Assembly: GCA_919902925.1 (NCBI GenBank)
Contig: CAKKRZ010000014.1
Location: 1-48,188 of the forward strand
Source: Acidiferrobacterales bacterium
GTDB lineage: Bacteria > Pseudomonadota > Gammaproteobacteria > Acidiferrobacterales > Sulfurifustaceae
Direction of reading: 5' to 3'
Length of the DNA: 48,188 nt
This document shows, in pieces, positions 33,567 to 45,287 of the stretch. Under the pieces are notes generated by a model. The model worked only from the letters and a program-made list of their open reading frames with translations. It had not been told where the DNA came from and ran no database searches. The stretch's first letter is position 1. Each line of letters starts with the position of its first letter. Made by a program: the position numbers and the translations under genes.

Positions 33567-34049
33567 TTACTGCAAGAGCGTGCGGCCGTCCGAGGATGGC
33601 CGGCCGGCGCGGACTTCCTGCGGCGTGGCCTCGCGGACGTCGCGCACCGTTACCTCGAAGCTGACGGTCTGGCCGGCCAACGGGTGGTTGGCGTCGACGG
33701 TCAGCTGGCCGCCGGCGATGGCCGTGACCACGAAGGTGCGGCTCTCGCCGCGGCTGTTCTTGGCCTCGAACTGCGCGCCGAGTCGGCGCAACTCCTCGGG
33801 CACGTGATCGAGATCGTCGCTGAAGGTCAGGGCTGGGTCGTGGGCGCCGAACGATTCTTCCGGGGTGAGCGAGATATTCACGCTATCGCCGACGGACTTT
33901 CCGTCGAGCGCCTGTTCGATCCTGGGAAACAGATCGGCGCCGCTGCCGTGCAGGTACTCGATCGGCAGGTCGCGGATTTCGTAGACCTCGCCCTGGCTGT
34001 TGCGCAGCACGTAGCTGACGGCGACGACCTTGTCCTTGGCCACCTGCAC
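33567..34049 (-). CDS. SlyD-like FKBP-type peptidyl-prolyl isomerase
   Basis: This 160-residue protein has a split FKBP domain (GEVYEIRDLPIEYLHGSG, and FEVTVRDVREAT near residue 130). An inserted IF domain lies between (about 65-125, EESFGAHDPAL then FVVTAIAGGQLTVDANHPLAG), the SlyD architecture. Such proteins catalyse prolyl isomerisation and act as chaperones in the cytosol. The His/Cys-rich nickel tail of E. coli SlyD is absent, so a role in metal insertion is unlikely. Placement between atpC and glmU is unusual: these two are normally adjacent. It starts 11 bases after the atpC stop and is probably read from the atp operon. Confidence 0.9.
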   Translation of the reverse strand: MQVAKDKVVAVSYVLRNSQGEVYEIRDLPIEYLHGSGADLFPRIEQALDGKSVGDSVNISLTPEESFGAHDPALTFSDDLDHVPEELRRLGAQFEAKNSRGESRTFVVTAIAGGQLTVDANHPLAGQTVSFEVTVRDVREATPQEVRAGRPSSDGRTLLQ

Positions 34050-34060
34050 GGGACGAGGAC

Positions 34061-34489
34061 TCAGCGACCGCCCGACTGGCGCATACGCTGGATGGTGCGC
34101 AACTGGGCGACGGCCTGGAGCAGTTCGGCCTCGGCCTCGGCCAGATCCATGGCGCTGGTGCGATTCTTGCGCGCCTCCTCGGCGCGGCGCTTGGCTTCCA
34201 GCACCGCGGCCTCGTCGAGATCCTTGCCGCGCACGGCGGTGTCGGACAACACGGTCACCATGTCGGGCTGAATCTCCAGAATCCCGCCGGAGACATAGAT
34301 CAGCTCTTCGCGATCCTGATTGGGCAGCTTGAGCCGGACCGAGCCCGGCTTGAGCATGGTCAGCAGCGGCGTGTGGCGCGGGTAGACACCGATCTCGCCG
34401 GACACCCCGGGCACGACAACGAACTCCGCGAGTCCCGAGAAGAGCGTGGACTCGGCGCTGACGATATCGACGTGGACAGTAAGGGCCAT
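34061..34489 (-). CDS. atpC: ATP synthase epsilon subunit
   Basis: This 142-residue epsilon subunit belongs to the central stalk of F1. The N-terminal beta-barrel is seen in [14 protein letters not shown] and [14 protein letters not shown]. The C-terminal two-helix hairpin (about 95-140, [14 protein letters not shown]) regulates ATP hydrolysis. Length and order fit the gammaproteobacterial family. It is the last atp gene; an intergenic hairpin repeat of about 80 bases separates it from atpD. Confidence 0.96.
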   Translation of the reverse strand: MALTVHVDIVSAESTLFSGLAEFVVVPGVSGEIGVYPRHTPLLTMLKPGSVRLKLPNQDREELIYVSGGILEIQPDMVTVLSDTAVRGKDLDEAAVLEAKRRAEEARKNRTSAMDLAEAEAELLQAVAQLRTIQRMRQSGGR

Positions 34490-34504
34490 ATTTATAAACC
34501 AGTT

Positions 34505-34585
34505 TTAAGTTATGAGTGCTGAGTGCTTAGTTGAGGAAATGATGCGAGCTTCGCTCGCCACCACAACTTATCACTCATCACTGTC
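34505..34585. repeat. Intergenic palindrome between atpD and atpC
   Basis: A left arm around AAGTTATGAGTGCTGAGTG pairs imperfectly with a right arm around ACAACTTATCACTCATCACTG. At the centre lies a perfect hairpin, GCGAG-CTTCG-CTCGC (34544-34558). The element differs from the repeat at 32019 and 36001 and could lower or stabilise translation of atpC relative to atpD. Confidence 0.65.
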
Positions 34586-34589
34586 TTTA

Positions 34590-35996
<1,407 letters not shown>

Positions 35997-36000
35997 TTAT

Positions 36001-36095
36001 CCGCAGATGAACGCGGATGGAATGAATGATGAACGCAGATACATCCATACTCTTCATCTGCGTGCATCGTGGTTTTTATCTGCGTTCATCTGCGG
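36001..36095. repeat. Intergenic palindromic repeat between atpG and atpD
   Basis: CCGCAGATGAACGC (36001-36014) and its inverted copy GCGTTCATCTGCGG (36082-36095) enclose about 65 bases with internal copies of GATGAACGCAGAT and CATCTGCGTGCATC. The element is related to that at 32019-32142. It sits inside the atp operon, in the 135-base atpG-atpD gap. Confidence 0.8.
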
Positions 36096-36104
36096 AAATA
36101 ATGC

Positions 36105-36995
36105 TTATACAGCCGCGGCGCCGCCGACGATCTCGGACAGCTCCTTGGTGATCGCCGCCTGGCGCGCCTTGTTGTAGATCAACGTCAGTTCGTCGATCAG
36201 CGTGCCGGCGTTGTCGGTCGCCGATTTCATCGCCACCATGCGCGCGCTCTGCTCGCAGGCCATGTTCTCGGCGATGTGCTGGTAAATCATCGACTCGACG
36301 TAGCGCGTCAGCACCGCGTCGAGCATGGACTTGGCGTCCGGCTCGTACAGGTAGTCCCACAGGCCGGTCGAGGCGGTGCTGGCCACGGTCTCGCCCTGCT
36401 CGCCGCGGAATTCCTGCGGCAAGGGCAGAATCTGCGCCTGCTGCGGTTCCTGCTTCATGGTGTTCACGAAGCGGTTGGCGTACACGTACAGCTCCTGGAT
36501 CTCGCCACGCGAATAGGCGTCAAGCATGATCTTGATCGCGCCGACCAGGCGCTCGATTGGCGGGGCGTCGCCCAGGTGGGTGACCTCGGCCACGATCGTG
36601 GCGCCCATGCGTTGCAGGAACCCGTGCGCCTTGTTGCCGATGGCGCAGAATTCCAGTTCGGTGCCGGCCTTCTGCCAGGCCTTTACCCGCGGCAGCATCT
36701 TGCGCAACAGGTTGGTGTTGAGGCCGCCGCACAGGCCCTTGTCGGTGCTGATGACGATCACACCGATACGCTTGACCTGTGGATAGGTGTGCAGGAATGG
36801 GTGCTTGTACTCGGTATGGGCGCGCGCCAGGTGCGAAACAATGTTGAGCATGCGGAAGGCGTAGGGGCGCGAGGCGCGCGTGCGGTCCTGCGCCTTGCGC
36901 ATCTTCGAGGCCGCGACCATTTCCATGGCCTTGGTGATCTTCTGCGTATTCTTGACGCTTTTGATCTTGTTACGGATTTCGCGACTGCCGGGCAT
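36105..36995 (-). CDS. atpG: ATP synthase gamma subunit
   Basis: This 296-residue rotor shaft of F1 shows the N-terminal coil REIRNKIKSVKNTQKITKAM (5-24) and the C-terminal coil with SATDNAGTLIDELTLIYN. These two helices transmit torque between c-ring rotation and the catalytic sites. Length is slightly above the E. coli protein (287). It begins 17 bases after the atpA stop. Confidence 0.97.
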   Translation of the reverse strand: MPGSREIRNKIKSVKNTQKITKAMEMVAASKMRKAQDRTRASRPYAFRMLNIVSHLARAHTEYKHPFLHTYPQVKRIGVIVISTDKGLCGGLNTNLLRKMLPRVKAWQKAGTELEFCAIGNKAHGFLQRMGATIVAEVTHLGDAPPIERLVGAIKIMLDAYSRGEIQELYVYANRFVNTMKQEPQQAQILPLPQEFRGEQGETVASTASTGLWDYLYEPDAKSMLDAVLTRYVESMIYQHIAENMACEQSARMVAMKSATDNAGTLIDELTLIYNKARQAAITKELSEIVGGAAAV

Positions 36996-37012
36996 GTTCG
37001 GTCCTGTCGGGG

Positions 37013-38551
37013 TTAACCGATGTGCTTGCGGAATTCGGCGACCACGGCGTCCAGCTGCTTCTCGTCCTCGGCGCCGATATCCTTCTTGTCTTCGATGCGC
37101 TGCATGAGATCGGCGTGCTGGCTGTGCAGGTGGCTGCGCAGCTCGCCTTCGATCTGCAAGAGCTTGCGGACGTCGATACCGTCGAAATAGCCGCGGTTGA
37201 CCGCGAACAGGGTCAAGGCCATGTCGGCCACCGACTGCGGCGCGTATTGCGGCTGTTTCATGAGTTCCGTGACCAGCCGGCCGCGATCGAGCTGCTTGCG
37301 CGTGGTTTCGTCGAGGTCGGAGGCAAACTGGGCGAAGGCGGCCAGCTCGCGGTACTGGGCGAGCGCGAGGCGCACGCCGCCGCCGAGCTTCTTGATGACC
37401 TTGGTCTGGGCGGCGCCGCCGACGCGCGACACCGAGATACCGGCGTTGATGGCGGGGCGGATACCGGCGTTGAACAGGTCGGTTTCCAGGAAGATCTGGC
37501 CGTCGGTGATCGAGATCACGTTGGTCGGCACGAACGCAGTCACGTCGCCGGCCTGGGTTTCAATGATCGGCAACGCGGTGAGCGAGCCGGTCTTGCCCTT
37601 GACCTTGCCCTTGGTGAATTGCTCCACGTACTCCTCGTTCACACGCGCGGCACGTTCGAGCAGACGCGAGTGCAGGTAGAAGACGTCGCCCGGGTAGGCC
37701 TCACGGCCCGGCGGGCGACGCAGCAGCAGCGACACCTGGCGGTAGGCCCAGGCCTGCTTGGTCAGGTCGTCGTACACAATGAGCGCGTCCTGGCCGCGAT
37801 CGCGGAAATACTCGCCCATGGTGCAGCCCGCGTAGGGGGCGATGAACTGCATGGCCGCCGAGTCGGAGGCCGAGGCCGCCACCACGATGGTGTAAGCCAT
37901 CGCGCCGAACTCTTCGAGCTTGCGCACCACGTTGGCGATCGAGGAGGCCTTCTGACCGATGGCCACGTAAATGCAGGTCAGGTCCTTGCCCTTCTGGTTG
38001 AGGATGGCATCGATGGCCACCGCGGTCTTGCCGGTCTGACGGTCGCCGATGATGAGCTCGCGCTGACCGCGGCCGATCGGCACCATGGCGTCGATGGCCT
38101 TGATACCGGTCTGCACCGGCTGCGAAACCGACTTGCGCCAGATCACGCCCGGCGCGATCTTTTCGATCGGTGCGGTTTCCTGGGTATGGATCGGGCCCTT
38201 GCCGTCGATCGGCGCGCCCAGCGAATTGACCACGCGCCCAATCAGCTCGGGGCCGATCGGTACTTCGAGAATACGGCTGGTGCACTTGACCGTATCGCCT
38301 TCGCTGATGTGTTCGTACTCGCCCAGCACCACGGCGCCGACCGAATCGCGCTCGAGGTTGAGCGCCAGACCGTAGGTGTTGCCGGGAAACTCGAGCATCT
38401 CGCCCTGCATCACGTCGGAGAGGCCGTGGACGCGGCAGATGCCGTCGGTCACCGACACCACGGTGCCTTCGGTGCGCACCTGTGGCGCGACCGACAAACC
38501 CTGGATGCGGCTTTTGATCAGCTCGCTGATTTCAGATGGGTTGAGATGCAT
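37013..38551 (-). CDS. atpA: ATP synthase alpha subunit
   Basis: This 512-residue regulatory F1 subunit has the P-loop GDRQTGKT at 169-176, which is non-catalytic in this subunit. The alpha-type DELTA contacts and [18 protein letters not shown] follow near 280. It forms the hexamer with beta. It lies 14 bases from atpH upstream. Confidence 0.98.
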   Translation of the reverse strand: MHLNPSEISELIKSRIQGLSVAPQVRTEGTVVSVTDGICRVHGLSDVMQGEMLEFPGNTYGLALNLERDSVGAVVLGEYEHISEGDTVKCTSRILEVPIGPELIGRVVNSLGAPIDGKGPIHTQETAPIEKIAPGVIWRKSVSQPVQTGIKAIDAMVPIGRGQRELIIGDRQTGKTAVAIDAILNQKGKDLTCIYVAIGQKASSIANVVRKLEEFGAMAYTIVVAASASDSAAMQFIAPYAGCTMGEYFRDRGQDALIVYDDLTKQAWAYRQVSLLLRRPPGREAYPGDVFYLHSRLLERAARVNEEYVEQFTKGKVKGKTGSLTALPIIETQAGDVTAFVPTNVISITDGQIFLETDLFNAGIRPAINAGISVSRVGGAAQTKVIKKLGGGVRLALAQYRELAAFAQFASDLDETTRKQLDRGRLVTELMKQPQYAPQSVADMALTLFAVNRGYFDGIDVRKLLQIEGELRSHLHSQHADLMQRIEDKKDIGAEDEKQLDAVVAEFRKHIG

Positions 38552-38565
38552 GGTGAAGATCCTCG

Positions 38566-39153
38566 TTACGAATTCAGGGTGACGGCCAGCTGTTCGAGAC
38601 GGCCGCGCACGGAAGCATCAATGACCAGATCGCCGGCGCGCACCAGCGCACCGCCGATGAGCGAGGGTTCGACCGTTACCGTAACGGTCACCTGGCGGGC
38701 GAGCTTGCGGGTCAGGCCCTGCTCCAGCGCCTTGATCTGGTCGGGACTCATTGGCAAGGCCGTCTGCACGGTTGCCTCAATGCGCGCCTCGGCGGCGTTC
38801 TTGAGTTCCTCGAACACCTCGACGATCTCGGGCAGCACGGCGAGGCGGCGGTTCTCAACCAGTGCGCGCACCAGGTTCTGACCCTCACGGGTCAGCCGGT
38901 CGGCCGCTCCCGACATCCTGTCTCCCGCGGCACTTGTACGTCCCTGTACATCGCCACACACGCCCAGCAACAGACCGAGCAACTGTTCGTGGCTGACGCG
39001 CGGATCGGCGGCCAGATGGCGCAGCTGCTGGTCGCCGGCCACGGCCGCGATCAGCGCCAGCATGCCCGACCAGGCGGCGAGCGTTTTCTGCTCGCGCGCC
39101 AGCGCGAACGCCGCTTCGGCGTAGGGTCGGGCAACAGTTTTGGCTTCGGCCAT
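38566..39153 (-). CDS. atpH: ATP synthase delta subunit with a 17-residue insertion
   Basis: This 195-residue peripheral-stalk subunit binds the top of alpha3beta3. Family members have about 177-178 residues. The excess is accounted for by the residues [17 protein letters not shown], placed between LLLGVCGD and [13 protein letters not shown]. The inserted 51 bases (38899-38949) look like an intergenic palindromic repeat, with no frameshift. The N-terminal six-helix domain (from [15 protein letters not shown]) and C-terminal strand region ([19 protein letters not shown]) are normal. The insertion falls in the linker between the domains, where it is likely tolerated. Confidence 0.95.
   Translation of the reverse strand: MAEAKTVARPYAEAAFALAREQKTLAAWSGMLALIAAVAGDQQLRHLAADPRVSHEQLLGLLLGVCGDVQGRTSAAGDRMSGAADRLTREGQNLVRALVENRRLAVLPEIVEVFEELKNAAEARIEATVQTALPMSPDQIKALEQGLTRKLARQVTVTVTVEPSLIGGALVRAGDLVIDASVRGRLEQLAVTLNS
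38899..38949 (-). repeat. Repeat-like 51-base insertion inside atpH
   Basis: It encodes 17 residues in frame and holds small palindromes: TGTAC-AGGGAC-GTACA and GACAGGATGTC. It is flanked by GAT and GAC, possibly a 3-base target duplication. Composition and structure resemble mobile intergenic repeat units rather than coding sequence. Confidence 0.7.
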
Positions 39154-39166
39154 GGGCGCAGTTCGC

Positions 39167-39637
39167 TTACAGTTTTTTGATCAGGTCGTCGAGCAACTTG
39201 GCGTGTGCCTTGGCGTCGATTTCCTTCTCCAGCACCTTGCCGGCGCCAGCGACGGCCAGATCGGCCACGGCGCGGCGCAGATGTTCGCGGGCGCGCGAGG
39301 TTTCCAGCTCGATCTCGGCGCCGGCGGCCGTGACCAGGCGCTCGCCTTCGAGGTGTGCCTGGTTCTTGGCCTCTTCGATCAGCGCGTTGGCGCGCTTGCC
39401 GGCATCGGCCATGACGCCGGCGGCATCTTCGCGCGCGCTGCGCATGACGTCGGCGGCCTTCTTCTGGGCCAGTTCGAGATTGTGTTTACCGCGCTCGGCC
39501 TGCGCCAATCCGTCGGCGATCGCCTTCTGGCGCTCGGCCATGGCGCGCATGATCGGCGGCCACACGAACTTCATCGTGAACCACACCAGCAGCGCAAAGG
39601 TGATCATCTGCCCGATGAGGGTGATATTGATGTTCAC
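39167..39637 (-). CDS. atpF: ATP synthase b subunit
   Basis: This 156-residue stator subunit has an N-terminal membrane anchor ([17 protein letters not shown]) and a long charged helix that forms the peripheral-stalk coiled coil (residues about 30-150). It links the a subunit to delta at the top of F1. The length is standard. It lies 13 bases from atpH. Confidence 0.96.
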   Translation of the reverse strand: MNINITLIGQMITFALLVWFTMKFVWPPIMRAMAERQKAIADGLAQAERGKHNLELAQKKAADVMRSAREDAAGVMADAGKRANALIEEAKNQAHLEGERLVTAAGAEIELETSRAREHLRRAVADLAVAGAGKVLEKEIDAKAHAKLLDDLIKKL

Positions 39638-39687
39638 GTTCCGGACTCCCGTGGGGAATGGGCTGTTTTAGAAGCAGCGATGGCCAG

Positions 39688-41173
<1,486 letters not shown>

Positions 41174-41235
41174 TAAACACGGAAGCCTTTTCGCATTCCC
41201 GCCTGCCGGGATGCGCTGGCCTCGCCTGGATCACG

Positions 41236-41772
41236 TTAATCAGACATCGAGAGCGGCCGTCGGAACCCGTAAAGGGTGTACCAGACGACATGGCTAACTG
41301 GGTTGCCATCGCGGACGAAGGTCTGTCGGCGGCGACAGGGGCACGCAGTATAAAAGAGGCCCCCGAACAGGGTCAATGAGATGCCAACCAGCTTGTTGTC
41401 CACCGAAACCGGGATGCGGCGGATGCGGTTGCGAAACATGATCGAGGCCGCGCGCAGCAGCGGCATGTCGGGCTCCACCGTGAACACGCGCTTGCTCATC
41501 AGATCGGAGACCTTGAGGCTGACGATGTCCTTGTATTCGTGTTCCAGCGCCTCGAAATCGACCGGTTGCGGATTTTCGATCATGTCGTCGAACGTGGGAA
41601 ACATGGCGTGCAGCACGTCTTTTTCCGAGATCACGCCGATCAGGTTCTCCCCGGCGTCCACCGCCGGCATGCCGCTGATCTTGTTGAGGCACATGACGGA
41701 AACCACGTCGCGGACGAGATCGTCCGGGCGCGCAACCTTGACCGACTGGGTCATGATGTCTTTGACAAGCAT
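41236..41772 (-). CDS. Two-CBS-domain protein with abnormal C-terminus
   Basis: This 178-residue protein starts at the ATG at 41772, after AGGAG. CBS1 (5-60) reads IMTQSVKVARPDDLVRDVV. CBS2 (92-140) reads DLMSKRVFTVEPDMPLLRAA, then RRIPVSVDNKLVGIS. CBS pairs bind adenosine ligands. In related proteins CBS2 continues KLVGIISxxD. Here the text instead becomes LTLFGGLFYTACPCRRRQTF and ends in an unrelated tail of about 40 residues. A deletion or recombination has therefore replaced the last strand and helix. The protein may be partly disabled or may have gained a new tail. It lies between the parB-side genes and atpI. Confidence 0.8.
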   Translation of the reverse strand: MLVKDIMTQSVKVARPDDLVRDVVSVMCLNKISGMPAVDAGENLIGVISEKDVLHAMFPTFDDMIENPQPVDFEALEHEYKDIVSLKVSDLMSKRVFTVEPDMPLLRAASIMFRNRIRRIPVSVDNKLVGISLTLFGGLFYTACPCRRRQTFVRDGNPVSHVVWYTLYGFRRPLSMSD

Positions 41773-41990
41773 GTTCTCTCCTCTCGGTGGTTCGTGTGGG
41801 GCTCGGGGTCTTTGTAAAAGCCGCCCCTGGCTGAACTGCCCGGGCATGGTAGCCAGCATCCGACGACACACACCAGTAGAAAGGCGCTATGCGCGCATGA
41901 ATTCCACTTATTCGCGCGGAAACGCTACTGATCTTGCGGAGAAATGGGCCACGAAACTGTGATGTGGCGCCGGTATTGCCGGGCTATTGC

Positions 41991-42605
41991 CTAGTTGCTG
42001 GGCGGCGGCAACAACGGCTGGACGGTGGGTGCGTCGCCCAAGGGGGCATTTGCAGCCGGCTTGCTCTCCGGCTTCGGGTCCGGTTTTGTCTCTACCGGTT
42101 TGGCCGCGGGGGCGGCGGGCTTCGGTTTTTCTTCGGCCGGTTTGGCCGGTGGTGGTTCGGCCGCGGGCGCTGCCTCGGGCTGCGGCGCGTCTTCGGCGGG
42201 CTTGGCCGGTGCCGGTTTGTCTGCCGCCGGCCTGGCGGGTTCGGCGGCCGGTTTGTCCTCGGCCGGTTTATCGGTGGCGGGGGGCTTCTTCGCACCGAGC
42301 GTGCCGCGCAGGCGCTTGGCCTCTTCCACCTGCTCGGGCGTGAGCTGTGCCATCAGGTAATCGCGTCGCTTGGTGGCACGCGCGTCACCGTTATCGGCCG
42401 CCACCATGTACCAGGCCAGCGCCGGGATCATGTGGGTCTTCATGCGATAGCCGAACTCGTAGAGCACACCGAGTTCGTACTGCGCACTGATGTTGCCGGA
42501 CTCGGCCGCCTGTTTGAGGGACTTGAGCTGTTCCGGATCTTCGGCGGCCGGCAGCGAGGCGCTGGCGAGACATAGCAGGAGACCGGCGAGAAGGTGGCGT
42601 TTCAT
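41991..42605 (-). CDS. Secreted Sel1-like repeat protein with Pro/Ala-rich tail
   Basis: This 204-residue protein has a signal peptide (1-20, ending LPA). One Sel1/TPR-type repeat pair occurs at about 27-80 (LKQAAESGNISAQYELGVLY, then ALAWYMVAADNGDARA). From residue 110 to the end the sequence is almost entirely Pro, Ala, Lys and Glu in short repeats (KPAEDKPAAEPARPAADKPA). It would be an extended periplasmic arm. The repeated region is G+C-rich and slippage-prone, so its length probably varies between strains. A role in envelope protein interaction is inferred. Confidence 0.85.
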   Translation of the reverse strand: MKRHLLAGLLLCLASASLPAAEDPEQLKSLKQAAESGNISAQYELGVLYEFGYRMKTHMIPALAWYMVAADNGDARATKRRDYLMAQLTPEQVEEAKRLRGTLGAKKPPATDKPAEDKPAAEPARPAADKPAPAKPAEDAPQPEAAPAAEPPPAKPAEEKPKPAAPAAKPVETKPDPKPESKPAANAPLGDAPTVQPLLPPPSN

Positions 42606-42668
42606 GTTCCGTGTCCGATACAGGTCCGATTGCCTTCTTTTATAGCCGTTTCCGCCCCCGTCCGCCAG

Positions 42669-43517
42669 TCAGCGGATGCGGGAGAGAATACCGTCCAGTT
42701 CGTCGAGGCTGCCGTATTCGATAATGAGCTTGCCCTTGCCGCGCCGGCCGTGAGAGAGGCGCACACGGGTACCGAGTTTGCCCGAGAGCTTTTCGATCAG
42801 CGCCTTGGTGTCCGGATCCACGGTACGCGCCCGCGAACGCGAGCCGGGCGCGGCTTGTAGCCGGCGCACCAGGTTTTCAGTTTCGCGCACCGACAGGCCA
42901 CGCTCCACCACCTGCCGGCCGATGCGGCTCTGCTGCGGGCCGTCGAGCGCCAGCAACGCGCGCGCGTGGCCCATGTCCATCTTGCCCTTCTCGAGCAGCT
43001 CGCGCACGTCCGGTTGCAGGGTCAGCAGGCGCAGCAGGTTGGTGACCGCGGCGCGCGAGCGGCCGACCGCATCGGCGATCTTCTGGTGGGTCATCTGGAA
43101 CTCGTCGATCAGGCGCTGCAGGGCGTTGGCCTCCTCGACCGGGTTCAGGTCTTCGCGCTGGATGTTTTCGATCAGGGAGATAGCGATGGCCGCCTCGTCC
43201 GGGATCTTGCGCACCACCGCCGGAATCGTATCGAGCCCGGCCAGCTGCGCCGCGCGCCAGCGACGCTCACCGGCGACGATCTCGTAGTTACCGTTGGTGA
43301 TCGGGCGCACCACGATTGGTTGCACCACGCCCTGGGCCTTGATCGACGCCGCCAGTTCGTCGAGGGCGCCCTTGTCCATGTGCGTGCGCGGCTGGTATTT
43401 GCCGCGCTGCAGGAGATCGACGCGCAGCTGCTTGAACTCCTCGCGCACCGCGCCGGGCTCGTAGCTGCCGAGCAGGGCGTCCAGCCCGCGGCCGAGTCGG
43501 GGTCGCTTCGCCGCCAT
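42669..43517 (-). CDS. parB: Chromosome partitioning protein ParB
   Basis: This 282-residue protein starts at the ATG at 43517. A TTG six bases earlier is in frame but lacks better support. The N-terminal ParB/Sulfiredoxin domain has YQPRTHMD (38-45) and GERRWRAAQLAGLDTIP (residues 84-100), the CTP-binding region. A helix-turn-helix (QKIADAVGRSRAAVTNLLRL) binds parS. The C-terminal dimer domain follows. It loads at parS sites near oriC to segregate the chromosome with ParA, whose gene ends two bases upstream. I did not find a parS palindrome in this window. Confidence 0.96.
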   Translation of the reverse strand: MAAKRPRLGRGLDALLGSYEPGAVREEFKQLRVDLLQRGKYQPRTHMDKGALDELAASIKAQGVVQPIVVRPITNGNYEIVAGERRWRAAQLAGLDTIPAVVRKIPDEAAIAISLIENIQREDLNPVEEANALQRLIDEFQMTHQKIADAVGRSRAAVTNLLRLLTLQPDVRELLEKGKMDMGHARALLALDGPQQSRIGRQVVERGLSVRETENLVRRLQAAPGSRSRARTVDPDTKALIEKLSGKLGTRVRLSHGRRGKGKLIIEYGSLDELDGILSRIR

Positions 43518-43519
43518 GG

Positions 43520-44293
43520 TCAAGCGGCCGCCTCGGATTCACGCCGCAGCATTTCGCCGGCCAGCGCCAGGTAGGCCTGGGCGCCCTTGGACTGCATGTC
43601 GTAGGCGATGACCGGCTTGCCGTGCGACGGCGCCTCGGCCAGGCGCACGTTACGCGGGATGATGGTGCGGTAGAGCTTGTCGCCGAAATGTTCCTTGAGC
43701 TGCGCCGATACCTCGTTGTCGAGGTTGTTGCGCGGATCGAACATGGTGCGCAGCAGCCCTTCGATTTCCAGGCGCGGGTTGAGCGCCTCGCGCACCTTGC
43801 GCACGGTGTTCATGAGCGCGGTCAGGCCCTCGAGCGCGTAATACTCGCACTGCATCGGGATCATGATCGAGTCGGCGGCGGTCAGGGCGTTGACGGTCAG
43901 CAGGCTGAGCGAGGGCGGGCAATCGATGAGGATGTAATCGTACTGGCTGCGCACCGCCTCGATGGCGGCGCGCAGGCGGCGCTCGCGGCGATCGAGTTCG
44001 ACCAGCTCCACCTCGGCGCCGGCCAGGTGGTTGTTGGCCGGGATCAGATCGTAGCCGCTGTCGGTGGTGACGCGCACCTGCGCGATGGTGTCGAGCCCGA
44101 GAATCACCTCGTAGCTGCCGCCGTTGACACGCTCCTTGTCCACGCCCGAGCCCATGGTGGCGTTGCCCTGCGGGTCGAGATCGATGAGCAGCACGCGCCG
44201 GCGCGTCTTGACCAGCGACGCGGCGAGATTGATACCGGTGGTGGTCTTGCCGACCCCGCCCTTCTGGTTGGCGATGGCCACAACCTTGCCCAT
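43520..44293 (-). CDS. parA: Chromosome partitioning ATPase ParA
   Basis: This 257-residue ParA/Soj ATPase is read from the ATG at 44293. The deviant Walker A is KGGVGKTT (11-18). Walker A' and B include LIDLDPQGNATMG and YILIDCPPSLSLL. It moves ParB-parS complexes over the nucleoid through its ATP cycle. An alternative longer start has no ParA homology. It is followed by parB and preceded by rsmG, the usual order. Confidence 0.97.
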   Translation of the reverse strand: MGKVVAIANQKGGVGKTTTGINLAASLVKTRRRVLLIDLDPQGNATMGSGVDKERVNGGSYEVILGLDTIAQVRVTTDSGYDLIPANNHLAGAEVELVELDRRERRLRAAIEAVRSQYDYILIDCPPSLSLLTVNALTAADSIMIPMQCEYYALEGLTALMNTVRKVREALNPRLEIEGLLRTMFDPRNNLDNEVSAQLKEHFGDKLYRTIIPRNVRLAEAPSHGKPVIAYDMQSKGAQAYLALAGEMLRRESEAAA

Positions 44294-44310
44294 GTCGATG
44301 ACGCGTTCCC

Positions 44311-44961
44311 CTACTGTGGTGTCAGGACGACCAGGTGACGTTCGGCGTCGAGGCCGGGCACGGACAGGCGATGCACCACTTCGACGGTAAAACCGGCCGG
44401 TACGGCGTCCAACTCCGCCCGCGGGTGGCCGCCCTTCATGGCCAGAAATCGCCCGCCGCGCGCGCATAAATGGCCGGCGTGCGCCAGCATATCAGGAATC
44501 GAAGCGAAGGCGCGAGCAACCACGGTGTCAAACGGCGCGGCCGGCCGGTAGTCCTCGACCCGCGCCTGTACCGCTTCGGCATTGGTCAGTCCCAGCTCGG
44601 CGATGGCCTGGCGCACAAAGTGGATTTTCTTGGCCAGGCTGTCGAGCATCACGAACGACAGCTCGGGATGAACCAGGGCGAGCGGAATTCCGGGCAGTCC
44701 GGCGCCGGTACCAACGTCGAGCACGCGCGGGCCGCGCAGATGCGGCTCGATGGCGAGGCTGTCGAGCAGGTGGCGCGTGACCATCTCCTCCGGATCGCGC
44801 ACGGCCGTGAGGTTATAGGTGCGGTTCCACTTGCCGAGCAGGGCGAGAAAATCCAGCAGCCGCTGCTCGACCGCCGCGCCCGGCGCCAAGCCGAGCGCGG
44901 CCAATCCACGATGCAGTTGCTGGGCTGGGGTCATGGGCGGCGCCGGGACATTCGCCGCCAT
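44311..44961 (-). CDS. rsmG: 16S rRNA (guanine-527-N7) methyltransferase RsmG
   Basis: This 216-residue class I SAM methyltransferase methylates G527 of 16S rRNA, and loss of it gives low-level streptomycin resistance. Motif I is LDVGTGAGLPGIPLA (about 75-89). AIEPHLRGP and the ARVEDY (motif for substrate) follow. Placement between mnmG-side genes and parA is the classic gid order. The length agrees with the family (about 207). Confidence 0.96.
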   Translation of the reverse strand: MAANVPAPPMTPAQQLHRGLAALGLAPGAAVEQRLLDFLALLGKWNRTYNLTAVRDPEEMVTRHLLDSLAIEPHLRGPRVLDVGTGAGLPGIPLALVHPELSFVMLDSLAKKIHFVRQAIAELGLTNAEAVQARVEDYRPAAPFDTVVARAFASIPDMLAHAGHLCARGGRFLAMKGGHPRAELDAVPAGFTVEVVHRLSVPGLDAERHLVVLTPQ

Positions 44962-44976
44962 TGTACCTGCGGGTAT

Positions 44977-45148
44977 CTAGGGCGCAGCAGCCTTGCTGGT
45001 GAGCTGTGCGAGCGCGCCGGCGATCTTGTTGACCACCTCGGCGCGGTCGCGGGCGCCATAGCGGGCGACGAGCTTGCGCGGGTCGGTGTAGCCAATCCAG
45101 CGGCGCCCCTGGGCATCCTGCCAGGCCACGATCTTGAACGGCAGGCGG
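44977..45148 (-). pseudogene. C-terminal remnant of a DUF302-family gene
   Basis: The minus strand encodes LPFKIVAWQDAQGRRWIGY, then DPRKLVARYG, and ends in KIAGALAQLTSKAAAP with a TAG. This is the last third of DUF302 proteins (usual form LPLKxLVWED, then DP..LA..). No start or N-terminal domain remains: upstream of 45148 the sequence is unrelated and belongs to the divergent DUF2914 promoter region. It is a truncated remnant. It is also the 3' edge of a gene, like the repeats near pbpC. Confidence 0.6.
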
Positions 45149-45287
45149 CTTTATCTCCGTTTTTCGCCCTTTCGTCATCTGCCGGCTGTGGGCGGCGAAA
45201 CAAATCGTTACCGTATGCCGGCTGTTCGTGCGCCCGGCTTCCCCGCGCGCATCCCCGAATCACCACCAGCAGTCCAAGGAGGACCCC

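Noticed and set aside
34505-34585. Small gene between atpD and atpC
   Set aside because: The segment is an imperfect palindrome with no coding signal.
37022-38881. Open frame of 619 residues on the plus strand
   Set aside because: It is antisense to atpA and atpH, whose motifs are unambiguous.
42669-44293. parS site near parAB
   Set aside because: No TGTTTCACGTGAAACA-like palindrome was seen by eye. It may lie outside the window.
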